A DNA stretch of 64,000 bases from Burkholderiaceae bacterium (lineage in GTDB: Bacteria; Pseudomonadota; Gammaproteobacteria; Burkholderiales; Burkholderiaceae_B), in the NCBI GenBank assembly GCA_021208885.1, contig JAJOJF010000047.1, forward strand, positions 1 through 64,000. Reading direction: 5' to 3'. Of this stretch, positions 17,567 through 27,004 are shown piece by piece; within the stretch, counting starts at the first letter, position 1; each line of letters begins with the position of its first letter. Below the pieces are notes generated by a model. It made no database searches and was not told where the DNA came from. It was given only the letters and a program-made list of their open reading frames with translations. A program made the translations under genes and the position numbers.

Positions 17567-18703
17567 CTATTGCGCTCCAATTAAGCGAAGAATCTCTTCT
17601 CTATGCTCATCAAGCATCGGCGGTGGCGTCATGCTGGTCATTCGCTGCCCATCAATACTTACCGGGAACCGAACTGAATTGAACCTCCCGAGTTTCGGGT
17701 GCTCACCTGAAACGGTCAACCCAAGATGTTTGGCCTGGGGATCATCAAGGGCTTCGCTGCTGTCATAAACGGGCGCATGGGGCACATCCTTGGCCAAAAG
17801 CAGATTGCACCAGACCGCTCTCGGTTTAGTCAGGAAAACGGGACTGAGCAGTTCAATAATCGCCTCCTGATTCTCAATGCGAGCTTGACGATCGGCAAAG
17901 CGTGGGTCTTTAAATATGTCCAACATGCCCGTCACCTCAGCCAATCCATCCCAAAACTTTTGTGGGGATGACATGTGCAACGCGATCCACTTTTTATCAG
18001 CGCACTCAAATACGTACGACTGGGACACTCGAGGGCGACTGTAAGGACCCACGATCTCATCGAGTGAGAAATAATGCGTAAAGGCATCAATGTTGAAATA
18101 ACTCATCGCCTCGAGCATTGACACCTCAACCCGATGTCCTTTGCCTGAGCGCGCCCTCTCGCTAAGCGCGGCCAGAATTCCCATCGCGGCGTACATCCCG
18201 GTAATGGAGTCCGCTAGCGCCGGACCCACAACCCTTGGGTTTTCTGGGTTAACCAGCAAGTGCAAGAGCCCGCTGGCCGCTTGCGCAACTGAGTCATAGG
18301 CGGGCCGGCTCGCCGATGGGCCATCTTGCCCGAAGCCACTGATAGCACAGTAGACAAGATCGGGTTTGATCTGGCGAAGCCGCTGCTCATCTGCGTTTAA
18401 TTTTTGAGCCACCCCAGGACGGAAATTCTGCAGGTAGACATCAGCTGTTGCGATTAATTGATCAAAAACAGCCAGGTCCGCTGGCTGACGGGTATCCAGG
18501 GCAATGCTTCGCTTGTTGCGATTACACGCTTGATAATGGGGGCTGTAAAGCTCCCCTTTATAGGCACGAAACGGGTCACCTGTGACTGGTTGTTCTACTT
18601 TGATCACTTCAGCACCCAGATCTGCGAGCAGCATTCCAGTAGCAGGCCCTGTAATGTAGGTGCCCTGATCGATAACCCGAACTCCCTGCAAAATGGTTAG
18701 CAT
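17567..18703 (-). CDS. CaiB/BaiF family CoA-transferase (class III)
   Basis: The 378-residue protein opens with LQGVRVIDQGTYITGPATGMLLADLGAEVIKVE, the signature N terminus of class III CoA-transferases. D165 in ALADSITGMYAAMG matches the conserved aspartate that carries the acyl-enzyme intermediate in formyl-CoA transferase. These cytoplasmic enzymes move CoA between carboxylic acids such as oxalate, succinate, carnitine or itaconate derivatives. It is followed 16 bases upstream in the same transcript order by a citryl-CoA-lyase-like gene, and I infer joint action: activation of a hydroxy-diacid to a CoA thioester, then cleavage. The substrate is not identifiable here. Confidence 0.93.
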   Translation of the reverse strand: MLTILQGVRVIDQGTYITGPATGMLLADLGAEVIKVEQPVTGDPFRAYKGELYSPHYQACNRNKRSIALDTRQPADLAVFDQLIATADVYLQNFRPGVAQKLNADEQRLRQIKPDLVYCAISGFGQDGPSASRPAYDSVAQAASGLLHLLVNPENPRVVGPALADSITGMYAAMGILAALSERARSGKGHRVEVSMLEAMSYFNIDAFTHYFSLDEIVGPYSRPRVSQSYVFECADKKWIALHMSSPQKFWDGLAEVTGMLDIFKDPRFADRQARIENQEAIIELLSPVFLTKPRAVWCNLLLAKDVPHAPVYDSSEALDDPQAKHLGLTVSGEHPKLGRFNSVRFPVSIDGQRMTSMTPPPMLDEHREEILRLIGAQ

Positions 18704-18719
18704 GCTGAAGAGCCCCTCA

Positions 18720-19502
18720 TTAGTTTCCGTCGTATTGAATACCCTGGGCGGCTATGCCTGACATGATAAAGCCGATTGGCCTGGTTGCCTCTTCATTCAA
18801 ATGGGCAATCAAGCTAGCTGTGCGCGCCAAAATAGGTATCCCCTTTAGCGCATGCACAGGAAAGCCGATATCCAACAACACCGCCGGGATAGCGCCTGAC
18901 ACATTAATGGGCAACGGCTTTCCAAGTACCTCGCCAATAGCCTGTTCGACTGCATAAAGCATTTGAATGTAGTCGCCGGCAACGCCCCTTTCTTTTGCGA
19001 GCGTCAACAGCCTTATGGCGCGGGGATCTCCCTCGGAGTGCTGCGGATGTCCAAACCCCGGAATTGCCTGCTTATTGGACCGCAATTGACGCAACCCCCC
19101 GATGGCAACCGTCTCGGCAGGTCCTGATCCTTGCTTGACCTGATCAACCAAAGATATTAAGAACCTGCCGCAGGCCTCGGTGCTACCAAGCACAACTGAA
19201 CCACATCCCAAAATACCCGCAGCAACAGCACCCTGCAACGCATCGGGTGCTGCGGCATAGGTCATGCGGGCTGCCTGCACACTCGGAACCAGACCATGCT
19301 CGGATATTGATAGTAAAACGGCGTCGATAAAGAACTGTTGGCTCTCACTAGGCTTTTGACCCGTTAGCAAGAAGTAAAAGTACTCAGTGAATCCCATTTG
19401 ACCAATCAACTCGTCGCACAGGTCTTTGCCCCTGACCGTAATTGAGTGTGCATCTGACGTGCAAATAGCAGTAAATGGGTTGTCTTGCTTTCCGATTCTC
19501 AT
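18720..19502 (-). CDS. Citryl-CoA lyase / citrate-synthase-like protein
   Basis: The 260-residue protein is a short citrate-synthase homologue with the conserved PGFGHPQHSEGDPRA segment (H152), matching the small domain and active-site histidine. It is much shorter than full citrate synthase (about 430 residues) and matches stand-alone citryl-CoA-lyase-like proteins found beside CaiB-type transferases in Bordetella-like genomes. The likely reaction is retro-aldol or Claisen cleavage of a CoA ester of a citrate-like acid into acetyl-CoA and an oxo-acid. It lies between a Bug receptor and the CoA-transferase, all on the minus strand. Confidence 0.85.
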   Translation of the reverse strand: MRIGKQDNPFTAICTSDAHSITVRGKDLCDELIGQMGFTEYFYFLLTGQKPSESQQFFIDAVLLSISEHGLVPSVQAARMTYAAAPDALQGAVAAGILGCGSVVLGSTEACGRFLISLVDQVKQGSGPAETVAIGGLRQLRSNKQAIPGFGHPQHSEGDPRAIRLLTLAKERGVAGDYIQMLYAVEQAIGEVLGKPLPINVSGAIPAVLLDIGFPVHALKGIPILARTASLIAHLNEEATRPIGFIMSGIAAQGIQYDGN

Positions 19503-19539
19503 GGCAGGTCCGCTTAATTTATCAATGGTGATTCAATGG

Positions 19540-20499
19540 TCAATCAATACGAGCGTTGGCCTTGGTAATGATATCTGCCCACTTAACGATTTCAGTGTCC
19601 ACGAAAGAATTCAAAGCCGCACCGGTAATCGGCTTGCCCTCAATGCCGAGCTTGAGCAGCGTTTGCTTGACAGTCGGGTCATCAATCACTTTGGCAGCTG
19701 CGGTGCGCAAACGGCTTTCCACATCGGCGGGCAAACCTGCGGGTGCTGCCAACATAAACCACGCTTTCAAATCAAACCCTTCAAAGCCAACCTCATCAAT
19801 TGAAGGCACATCAGGGGCCAAGTTGGCGCGCTCTTTTGAGCTTGCACCGAGTGCTTTAAGCGTGCCAGCCTGGATGTGTGGCACAACCGCAACCGGGTGA
19901 TAAAACAGAAAGTCAACCTGGCCGCTAATCGTATCGGTCAATGCCTGCGCACCGCTCTTGTACGGAATATGCGTCATATCAACATTTGCAAGATTCTTGA
20001 GCAACTCGCCAGCCAAATGACCTGATGTGCCGTTGCCAGCCGAGGCAAAAGTAACCGCACCTGGCCTTGCACGGGCATCGTTGACGAGATCGGCAAGGGA
20101 TTTGTAAGGCTTGGCGCTAGCAACTACCAACAAAGTAGGCGTGTAGCCAGGCATCAGGAGGTAAGTAAAGTCTGTGGACGGATCGTATGGAAGCTTGGCA
20201 TACAGTCCCTTGTTGATTGCAAAGGTTCCGACTGTGCCGAGCTCCAGCGTGTAGCCATCTGGTGCGGATTTTGCGACCAGATCAGTGCCAATGGTGCCGC
20301 CTGCACCTGCCTTGTTATCCACAATAATGGGTTGACCCAGCTCTTTGGAAAGTGACTCGCCAATGGCCCGGGCAATGGTGTCAGTAGTGGTGCCGGCGGC
20401 AAACGGCACAATCATTCGGATTGGTTTGTCAGGGTAAGCAGCAAATGCTGGGGAGCTCGCGAGAGCGAGCGTGGCAAGAAGCGAAACTATTTTTTTCAT
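19540..20499 (-). CDS. Bug family (TctC-like) periplasmic tricarboxylate-binding receptor
   Basis: The 319-residue protein has a signal peptide (MKKIVSLLATLALASSPAFA, cleaved after AFA) and the Bug signature YPDKPIRMIVPFAAGTTTDTIAR. Bug proteins bind carboxylates in the periplasm and are greatly expanded in Alcaligenaceae. The track start at 20532 is replaced by MKKIVS at 20499, which has an AAAGGAG Shine-Dalgarno. No TctAB membrane pair is adjacent, as is common for orphan Bug receptors. It is the first gene of the minus-strand block with the lyase and CoA-transferase, so the ligand is probably their substrate acid. Confidence 0.95.
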   Translation of the reverse strand: MKKIVSLLATLALASSPAFAAYPDKPIRMIVPFAAGTTTDTIARAIGESLSKELGQPIIVDNKAGAGGTIGTDLVAKSAPDGYTLELGTVGTFAINKGLYAKLPYDPSTDFTYLLMPGYTPTLLVVASAKPYKSLADLVNDARARPGAVTFASAGNGTSGHLAGELLKNLANVDMTHIPYKSGAQALTDTISGQVDFLFYHPVAVVPHIQAGTLKALGASSKERANLAPDVPSIDEVGFEGFDLKAWFMLAAPAGLPADVESRLRTAAAKVIDDPTVKQTLLKLGIEGKPITGAALNSFVDTEIVKWADIITKANARID

Positions 20500-20531
20500 C
20501 GTTGTCTCCTTTGTTGTATTGCTACTAGCCA

Positions 20532-20662
20532 AGTTTATCGATACGACTGGTTAAATAAAAATGAAATTTAAATCTGGTAACCATCGATAGAATCGATCAA
20601 ATGTGGCCAGCAACTCGACTTCAGTCAATTGACCAAACGAATGAAAAATTGATTTCAATCAA
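20532..20662. promoter_or_regulatory. Candidate operator region between Bug receptor and esterase
   Basis: This AT-rich spacer separates divergent genes. It holds three ATCGAT palindromes (about 20538, 20583 and 20592) and an inverted repeat TTGAT-N4-ATCAA at 20649-20662. Such elements could bind the nearby LysR regulator. No confident -35/-10 pair is assigned. Confidence 0.35.
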
Positions 20663-20754
20663 ATTAGATTTGGCTAAGTTTAATTAGACTGGGGCGTGAC
20701 TAAAGATCACATGACAAGAAATCAATTGCATCCAAACCAGTGGAGGATTAAGAC

Positions 20755-22404
20755 ATGCTGCCCAACCCAAGACTGCTCGGAAGTATATTGTTTGCTGCGC
20801 TAGGGCTTGCAATGAGCGCATCGCCGGCAAGCGCGAGCGTCGATCAAGGGAATGTGTCACCAATCATCACGACCTCATCGGGTAAGGTGCAAGGCGTACT
20901 GCGCAATAACGCACTCGAGTTTCGAGGTATCCCCTATGGGGAGTCGACCGCCGGGCAAAGTCGCTGGACTCTACCAAAACCTGCCAAACCCTGGAGCGGT
21001 GTCCTGCAGGCAAAGGACTTTGGGCCAGCGTGCGCGCAAGCAGTTCGCTACGGAATGACTGAGGCAAGTGACCATGAAGACTGCCTTTATTTAAATATTT
21101 CAATGCCTGCGAGCGGCTCGCAAGTCAAGCAACAGCCCCTGCCTGTGATCATCTGGATTCACGGCGGTGCTTTTGTTGGCGGTTCTAGTTCGTTGTATCG
21201 GCTCGACTGGCTTGCCGAGAAAGCCCGTGCAGTGGTTGTCTCGATTAACTATCGCCTTGGTGTTCTGGGGTTCATGCCACACCCTGCTTTTGATCAACAA
21301 CACAACGGCGGTTACGCACTTGAAGACCAACGCTTGGCCATGCGTTGGGTAAAACAAAACATTGCCGCGTTTGGTGGTGACCCGAATAACATCACGCTAG
21401 CCGGTGAATCAGCTGGCGCCTCGTCCGTTTGTATGCACCTCATTACTCCGGAACAGACCGAAGGTTTGTTTCACAAAGCAATTATTCAAAGCGCTGCCTG
21501 CACATTTGCGTTGCGCGAAGCATCGGCATGGAACACATTTGGCACAGAGGTTGCACAACAGGCGGGATGCACAGACGCCAGCAAGGCGCTTGCCTGTATG
21601 CGTAGCAAAGACGTTCAAACGCTAATCGCCGCCGCTGCACAAGTTGCTGGTGAAGATGCCATGGCTTTTGCGCCGGTATACGGAACGCAGACCGTACCTC
21701 GCCAAGCGCTTGAATCGCTGATGTCAGGCAAGTTTGTTCGCGTGCCTGTCATGAACGGCAACACGCGAGACGAGATGCGCCTTTACGTAGCGTACGACGT
21801 TCAGGCCGGCAAACAATACACTGCTGCCAACTACAGCCAAACGCTTGAAGCTATCTATGCAGAGCATGCGAGCGAGGTAGAAAAGCGCTATCCGTTAGCT
21901 AACTATTCGTCGGCACCAGCTGCGCTTGGCTCAGTGATGTCAGACTTCAGGCCCGATCTTGGCATCAATCATTGCCAGTCTCTTGACACGTCGTTGATCT
22001 TATCGGGCGAAACAACGGTTTTTCATTCAGACTTCGCCGACCGCAGCGCACCTGTGCTTGGCGTGTCAGTCCCTGTCGAGCCGGATCCGGGGTTTGAGCT
22101 TGGGGCAGTGCACTCGGCCGAGCTCAACTACTACTTTCCGAATTTCTCAAATACCTCAAAGATCGACGGACCAAGCCTGCCTGACGAGTCGCAAGCGCTC
22201 TCTAATCAGATGATTGAAACGTGGGCAAACTTTATCCGCACGGGCCGACCTAGCGCAAAGAATTTACCCGCCTGGGATCAATTCGATGCGACCCGGAAGA
22301 CCATGCGACTTGAACCCGGGAAAAACCGGTTGATCGACGCAGAAAAGCTCTATCAGTGCGATTTTTGGAGATCACTCTACCCAGAGCATTTCTCTGCCAA
22401 CTGA
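20755..22404 (+). CDS. Secreted type-B carboxylesterase
   Basis: The 549-residue protein carries a signal peptide (cleavage near ASPASAS, residues 22-28) and the type-B carboxylesterase/lipase fold. The nucleophile is S219 in GESAG, the oxyanion-hole motif IWIHGGAF lies near residue 136, and the probable catalytic H453 lies in GAVHSAELNYYF. EDCLYLNI is the family's second signature. It should hydrolyse esters in the periplasm or outside the cell. It is transcribed divergently from the Bug receptor across a shared regulatory region, so it may release the acid that Bug binds. That link is inference. A GGAGG Shine-Dalgarno precedes the ATG. Confidence 0.92.
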   Translation: MLPNPRLLGSILFAALGLAMSASPASASVDQGNVSPIITTSSGKVQGVLRNNALEFRGIPYGESTAGQSRWTLPKPAKPWSGVLQAKDFGPACAQAVRYGMTEASDHEDCLYLNISMPASGSQVKQQPLPVIIWIHGGAFVGGSSSLYRLDWLAEKARAVVVSINYRLGVLGFMPHPAFDQQHNGGYALEDQRLAMRWVKQNIAAFGGDPNNITLAGESAGASSVCMHLITPEQTEGLFHKAIIQSAACTFALREASAWNTFGTEVAQQAGCTDASKALACMRSKDVQTLIAAAAQVAGEDAMAFAPVYGTQTVPRQALESLMSGKFVRVPVMNGNTRDEMRLYVAYDVQAGKQYTAANYSQTLEAIYAEHASEVEKRYPLANYSSAPAALGSVMSDFRPDLGINHCQSLDTSLILSGETTVFHSDFADRSAPVLGVSVPVEPDPGFELGAVHSAELNYYFPNFSNTSKIDGPSLPDESQALSNQMIETWANFIRTGRPSAKNLPAWDQFDATRKTMRLEPGKNRLIDAEKLYQCDFWRSLYPEHFSAN

Positions 22405-22492
22405 TCGCTGCGCCGATATCACGACTAGAGAGTTGTCAAATCTGAGTGACAAAACGCCTGTGGCGTTATTCTCAAACCGGCAATGACCGTAT

Positions 22493-23701
22493 ATGCAGAC
22501 CACACAAATTAGCCCCAAATCAACCACCGTCGTGCTCGTCATACTTGGCATGCTCAGTGCCTTGCCTCCGTTGGCTACAGACATGTACCTGCCGGGATTT
22601 GACTTGCTGGCTGATTCACTCAATGTTCAAGCCAGCCAAATCCAGGCAACGCTATCGGCTTTTTTTCTCGGGCTTTCCGTTGGTCAAGCGATCTATGGAC
22701 CTCTAATTGACCGCTACGGCAGACGGATTCCACTTTTGGCTGGAATATCGCTTTACGCGTTCAGCACCCTCGCCTGCCTGATCACAACAGACATCACCTG
22801 GTTCATTGTTTGGCGCTTCCTGCAAGCGATCGGTGGCTGCGCCGGGATGGTGATTGGTCGGGCCATGGTCAACGACCTTTTTGACGAGCGTGAAAGTGCG
22901 CGTGCATTGTCACTGCTGATGATGGTAATGACGCTTGCGCCCATCATCGCGCCTTTGCTTGGTGCCGTGATTTTAAGCTACGCTGGATGGCACATGCTGT
23001 TTGTTGTGATGTTGGCGTTCGGTTTGCTCTGCATGGCGCTGACGTTTTATCAGCTACCCGAAACCCTGAAAGACAAAACCCTTGATGCTGCCAAGGCACA
23101 CCACTGGTGGACAGTTGCATTTGGCAACTATCTCAAGTTATGCCAACAGTCCGCCTTTTTATTGCCCACCTTGATCGGTGGGTTTGCCCAAGGAAGCATG
23201 TTTGCCTTTATCACCGGCTCGCCCTTTGTCTTTATGCGTATTTACGGCGTAGACGAACAGACATATGGGTGGTTATTTGGTCTCGTAGCGCTTGGTCTGA
23301 TCCTGGCCGCTCAAATGAATCGCATTTGTTTAAAACGATGGGGCACACAAACACTGCTATTTGCTTCGTTATTGTTCAACCTGGCGGCCACCCTTGTGCT
23401 TCTGATGCTGACACAATCTCAAAGCATTGCAGTTCTTTTGGTGCCACTTTGGCTAGCGATTGCATCGTTAGGATTTATTGGTGCCAACGCGACAGCAATA
23501 GCAATGCGTGCAAGCCAAAGCCAGGCCGGCTCTGGATCAGCTTTAATTGGTGTGCTGCAATTTGGATGTGCTTTTATCGCGAGCGGATTGGTCGCGCTGA
23601 CAGAAAACGGAACCGCATGGCCGATGACGATTGTGATGATGATTTGTAGCACTGCCGCATTTCTTTCATTGATTTGTCACCGTAAGTTTCAGGGCTCATG
23701 A
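22493..23701 (+). CDS. Bcr/CflA family drug:proton antiporter (MFS)
   Basis: The 402-residue protein has about 12 hydrophobic segments and the DHA1 features LPPLATDMYLPGF, near the end of TM1, and GPLIDRYGRRIPLL, the MFS motif A between TM2 and TM3. The TM1 wording matches Bcr/CflA (bicyclomycin/chloramphenicol-type) exporters. It should expel small molecules from the inner membrane using the proton gradient. The substrate cannot be predicted. The gene stands alone between the esterase and a convergent acetyltransferase gene. A 180-codon ORF in another frame (23107-23649) is a shadow. Confidence 0.92.
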   Translation: MQTTQISPKSTTVVLVILGMLSALPPLATDMYLPGFDLLADSLNVQASQIQATLSAFFLGLSVGQAIYGPLIDRYGRRIPLLAGISLYAFSTLACLITTDITWFIVWRFLQAIGGCAGMVIGRAMVNDLFDERESARALSLLMMVMTLAPIIAPLLGAVILSYAGWHMLFVVMLAFGLLCMALTFYQLPETLKDKTLDAAKAHHWWTVAFGNYLKLCQQSAFLLPTLIGGFAQGSMFAFITGSPFVFMRIYGVDEQTYGWLFGLVALGLILAAQMNRICLKRWGTQTLLFASLLFNLAATLVLLMLTQSQSIAVLLVPLWLAIASLGFIGANATAIAMRASQSQAGSGSALIGVLQFGCAFIASGLVALTENGTAWPMTIVMMICSTAAFLSLICHRKFQGS

Positions 23702-23760
23702 GACTTTTGCGCCAAGCCAGCTCGCAAAAAACGTACATGGAGTAGCCTGGCTAGCCTTTT

Positions 23761-24216
23761 CTAGGCAATCAAGCGCTTAACCATCAAAACATGCTCAATG
23801 CCAGCCTCCATAAACCTGTCGCCTTGAGTCACAAAACCTAGCGACTGGTAGAAACTCTCGGCATCGCATTGAGCATGTAGCTTCAGTTCCCGTAAACCAA
23901 GGGATTGGGCCCGTTCGATAAGCGCCTGCATCATGATCTTGCCATGACCCTTGCCGCGATAAGACTTCTTGACTGCAAGCCGCCCGATTTTGCCGAGGGC
24001 TTTATCCATAACGATCAACCTACCTGTGCCAACTACTACACGAGGAGGCACAAACGCGACAACATGGACGGCCTGCTGATCGTACTCGTCTTGCTCGAGC
24101 TCAATGGGCACCCCCTGCTCTTGCACGAACACAGCCAATCGAACCGGCAAGGCCAGTGGTTTGAGCTCTGTCCAAGGCCCAAACTCCAGATAAAGAGCTT
24201 TATCGGTGGTATTCAA
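23761..24216 (-). CDS. GNAT family N-acetyltransferase (ElaA-like)
   Basis: The 151-residue protein matches small GNAT enzymes. The acetyl-CoA-binding motif A (IGRLAVKKSYRGKGHGKIMMQ) lies near residues 71-92, and the region before it (LRxAVFVQEQGVPIELEQDEYD) resembles ElaA/YjcF-type proteins. The C-terminal AESFYQSLGFVTQGDRFMEAGIEHV is typical. The acceptor substrate is unknown. It converges with the exporter gene and diverges from the AEC permease gene. Confidence 0.9.
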   Translation of the reverse strand: MNTTDKALYLEFGPWTELKPLALPVRLAVFVQEQGVPIELEQDEYDQQAVHVVAFVPPRVVVGTGRLIVMDKALGKIGRLAVKKSYRGKGHGKIMMQALIERAQSLGLRELKLHAQCDAESFYQSLGFVTQGDRFMEAGIEHVLMVKRLIA

Positions 24217-24298
24217 GCAACGTCCTTTAAAGTTGGCTGATGTGCAGCTGCACGCAAAGGTACACTTCAGACTAATTCAATTTTACCGACGGCACTCG

Positions 24299-25246
24299 AT
24301 GTTCGCAGCGGTCATAAATTCAGTGGTACCCATTTTTGGGTTGATTTTGTTGGGCTGGCTATGCGGCAAGCGTGGCTTGCTCAATGCCACCGCCACCGAT
24401 GCACTGAACCGATTCGTCGTTTACCTGGCACTGCCAGCATTGCTGTTTGTGGCCATGGCGCGTGCCGATCTAGAGGCCATGGCCGAGATTGGATTTGTCG
24501 CAAGTTTCACGCTAGGCACACTAATTACCACGCTCATCTACCTCTGGCTTAGCCGGAAACAGGGACTCGCCGATCTGCCACGCATGATCAATGGCATGAG
24601 CGTCAGTTACGCCAACGCCGGATTCATGGGCATTCCGCTAATCTTATTGGTGTTTGGTGACAAAGCCCTGCCAATTGCCATCATTGGAACGGTGCTAACC
24701 GTTGCCGTGCAATTTGGCTGCACCATTGTCGTCATCGAAATCCAGCGCGCACGTGGCGGCAGTCTCCTGCCAGCGCTCAAAAAAGTATCGTTGTCGCTAC
24801 TCAAGAACCCCATTTTAGTCGCAACAGTGCTCGGTATTTTGAGCTCGGCACTTGAAATCCGGTTGCCCGAATCGGTTATCGGTGGCATCGACCTGCTCGG
24901 AGCGGCTGCCACACCTTGCGCCCTTCTGACGATAGGCCTCTTTTTGGCCCAAACCACGGTACCTGCCGGCAGTGGCTCGGTCATGCAAATCGTGATCCTA
25001 AAATTATTTGTGCATCCCCTCGCTGTAGGCATATTGGCCATCGGCGTGTTCGAACTTGACCCCCTTTGGGCTTGGTGCGCCATTTTGGCTACGGCCCTGC
25101 CAGTGGGGACTGGCCCATTCATGTTGGCCAATTTGTATCAGCAAGATGCCGCGCTCAGTGCTCGCGCCATCCTGATCAGCACGCTGGGATCCGTTATTAC
25201 CCTAAGTGCCCTGATTGCCTGGGTAAATATCCAAGGAATTACATAA
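24299..25246 (+). CDS. AEC family (auxin efflux carrier / malate permease) transporter
   Basis: The 315-residue protein shows about 10 hydrophobic segments split by a central loop, as in the AEC family, and the N-terminal segment PIFGLILLGWLCGKRGLL is characteristic. Family members move dicarboxylates such as malate or malonate, or other anions, across the inner membrane. The track ORF begins 31 codons earlier with hydrophilic unconserved residues, so I use MFAAVINS at 24299. The gene is monocistronic in appearance. The substrate is not predictable. Confidence 0.9.
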   Translation: MFAAVINSVVPIFGLILLGWLCGKRGLLNATATDALNRFVVYLALPALLFVAMARADLEAMAEIGFVASFTLGTLITTLIYLWLSRKQGLADLPRMINGMSVSYANAGFMGIPLILLVFGDKALPIAIIGTVLTVAVQFGCTIVVIEIQRARGGSLLPALKKVSLSLLKNPILVATVLGILSSALEIRLPESVIGGIDLLGAAATPCALLTIGLFLAQTTVPAGSGSVMQIVILKLFVHPLAVGILAIGVFELDPLWAWCAILATALPVGTGPFMLANLYQQDAALSARAILISTLGSVITLSALIAWVNIQGIT

Positions 25247-25327
25247 CTTTCTGCTATCTTACCCAAGCAATAAATCAAAATATGGAAGCGCTTACTTTCA
25301 CGCCTTAGCCTGGCCGGAGACACGACG

Positions 25328-27004
25328 ATGATCAGCAACCACCTGCCCCCGTTTCGCGGTCAGTTTGCAGTTTTCTGGGTTGTGTTTGCCTTGAGTTTCG
25401 TATTTCCTGTGTTTGGCATAATCTGGCACAAGGAGTGGTGGCTTTTGGCGTTTGCGAGCTGGGGCTTGATGGCGCTTGGCATTTACGACTTAAAACAAAC
25501 CCATCACTCGATTCGGCGCAACTACCCCATCATTGGCAATATGCGTTATTTGCTAGAGTCGATTCGACCCGAGCTGCGTCAATACTTTTTTGAAAACGAT
25601 CAAGACGACACCCCATTTTCTCGAGCCAAGCGCTCGCTGGTTTATCAACGCGCCAAGCAACAGCTCGACAAAAAACCATTCGGCACTGAAGAAGACGTCT
25701 ACGCTGAGCAGTACGAATGGATTAATCATTCGATGCAGCCAGCGCATATCGAAAACAAAGATTTTCGGATACGAGTCGGCGGCAAAGACTGCACACAGCC
25801 AGTCGAGCTTTCAGTACTGAACATCTCGGCCATGAGTTTTGGTGCGCTCTCGGCCAATGCTGTCCTGGCTTTGAATGAAGGCGCCAAGATCGGTGGCTTT
25901 GCCCACGACACAGGCGAAGGCGGCATCAGCGAATATCACCTGCGCCCTGGTGGCGACCTGATCTGGAATATCGGCTCGGGCTACTTTGGTTGTCGCAATG
26001 AGGATGGCAGCTTTAGCGAAGAAAAATTTACGGCCAACGCCAACCGCCCAGCCGTCAAAATGATCGAGATCAAGCTCTCGCAAGGTGCCAAGCCTGGTCA
26101 TGGCGGCATTTTGCCAGGCGGCAAGGTAACGCCCGAGATCGCAGCCGCCCGTGGCGTACCAGTGGGCAAAGACTGCAACTCGCCGGCAGCACACTCAGCA
26201 TTCAACTCCCCGATTGAACTGATGCACTTCATTGCCAAACTCAGAGAATTATCGGGCGGCAAGCCAGTTGGCTTTAAGCTTTGTATCGGTCATCCCTGGG
26301 AATGGTTCGCGATTGCCAAGGCGATGCGACAAACTAACATCCTGCCCGATTTCATCGTGGTCGATGGCGCTGAAGGTGGGACAGGTGCTGCACCGGTGGA
26401 GTTCATTGACCACGTCGGAACACCACTCAGAGAAGCGCTTCGGCTGGTACACAATACCCTTGTGGGCCTTAACCTGCGCGATCAAATCAAGCTAGGCGCC
26501 TCCGGTAAGATCGTCACCGCCTTTGACATGGCTCGCATCATGGCGCTAGGAGCCGATTGGTGCAACAGTGCGCGCGCCTTTATGTTTGCGATCGGCTGTA
26601 TTCAAGCACAGTCCTGTCATACCGGACGATGCCCAACCGGGGTCGCCACGCAAGACCCCTTGCGCCAACGCGCGTTGGTTGTCGAAGACAAAGCGCCAAG
26701 AGTCGCAAACTATCATCGCAACACCCTCGCAGCCTTGGCCGAGCTGATAGGGGCTGCGGGCTTACACCACCCCGATGACCTTAAAGCCCATCACATCGCC
26801 TGTCGTTTGTCAGCCAATCACGTCACGTTGCTGTCAACGGTGTTCCCTGAAGCGCGTCCCGGCGAAATCCTGGAAAACGATCTGCGCTCGCGAGTACTTC
26901 AACTTGGCTGGCCCATGGCTGATCCAAACTCATTTAAGCCTGCCGGCGACCTCTCTGCGCGTCTGGCCGAAATGGACACTCAGGCATACCCCTATACCGT
27001 GTAA
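25328..27004 (+). CDS. Membrane-anchored FMN-binding glutamate-synthase-like protein
   Basis: The 558-residue protein has two hydrophobic helices in residues 15-55 and then a glutamate synthase central/FMN domain. Motifs include SVLNISAMSFGALS, the FMN-region GAEGGTGAAPVEF, and a CxxxxxCxxxxC motif (CIQAQSCHTGRCPTG) matching the 3Fe-4S ligands of GltB. The glutaminase and C-terminal GXGXG domains of true glutamate synthase are absent, so this is the stand-alone FMN-binding family of unclear reaction. It may be a membrane-linked oxidoreductase. The E1 alpha gene follows 139 bases downstream in the same direction. Confidence 0.88.
   Translation: MISNHLPPFRGQFAVFWVVFALSFVFPVFGIIWHKEWWLLAFASWGLMALGIYDLKQTHHSIRRNYPIIGNMRYLLESIRPELRQYFFENDQDDTPFSRAKRSLVYQRAKQQLDKKPFGTEEDVYAEQYEWINHSMQPAHIENKDFRIRVGGKDCTQPVELSVLNISAMSFGALSANAVLALNEGAKIGGFAHDTGEGGISEYHLRPGGDLIWNIGSGYFGCRNEDGSFSEEKFTANANRPAVKMIEIKLSQGAKPGHGGILPGGKVTPEIAAARGVPVGKDCNSPAAHSAFNSPIELMHFIAKLRELSGGKPVGFKLCIGHPWEWFAIAKAMRQTNILPDFIVVDGAEGGTGAAPVEFIDHVGTPLREALRLVHNTLVGLNLRDQIKLGASGKIVTAFDMARIMALGADWCNSARAFMFAIGCIQAQSCHTGRCPTGVATQDPLRQRALVVEDKAPRVANYHRNTLAALAELIGAAGLHHPDDLKAHHIACRLSANHVTLLSTVFPEARPGEILENDLRSRVLQLGWPMADPNSFKPAGDLSARLAEMDTQAYPYTV

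Noticed and set aside
23107-23649. 180-codon plus-strand ORF within the MFS exporter gene
   Set aside because: Different frame of a well-conserved transporter. The translation is rich in Cys, Trp and Arg without a fold pattern.
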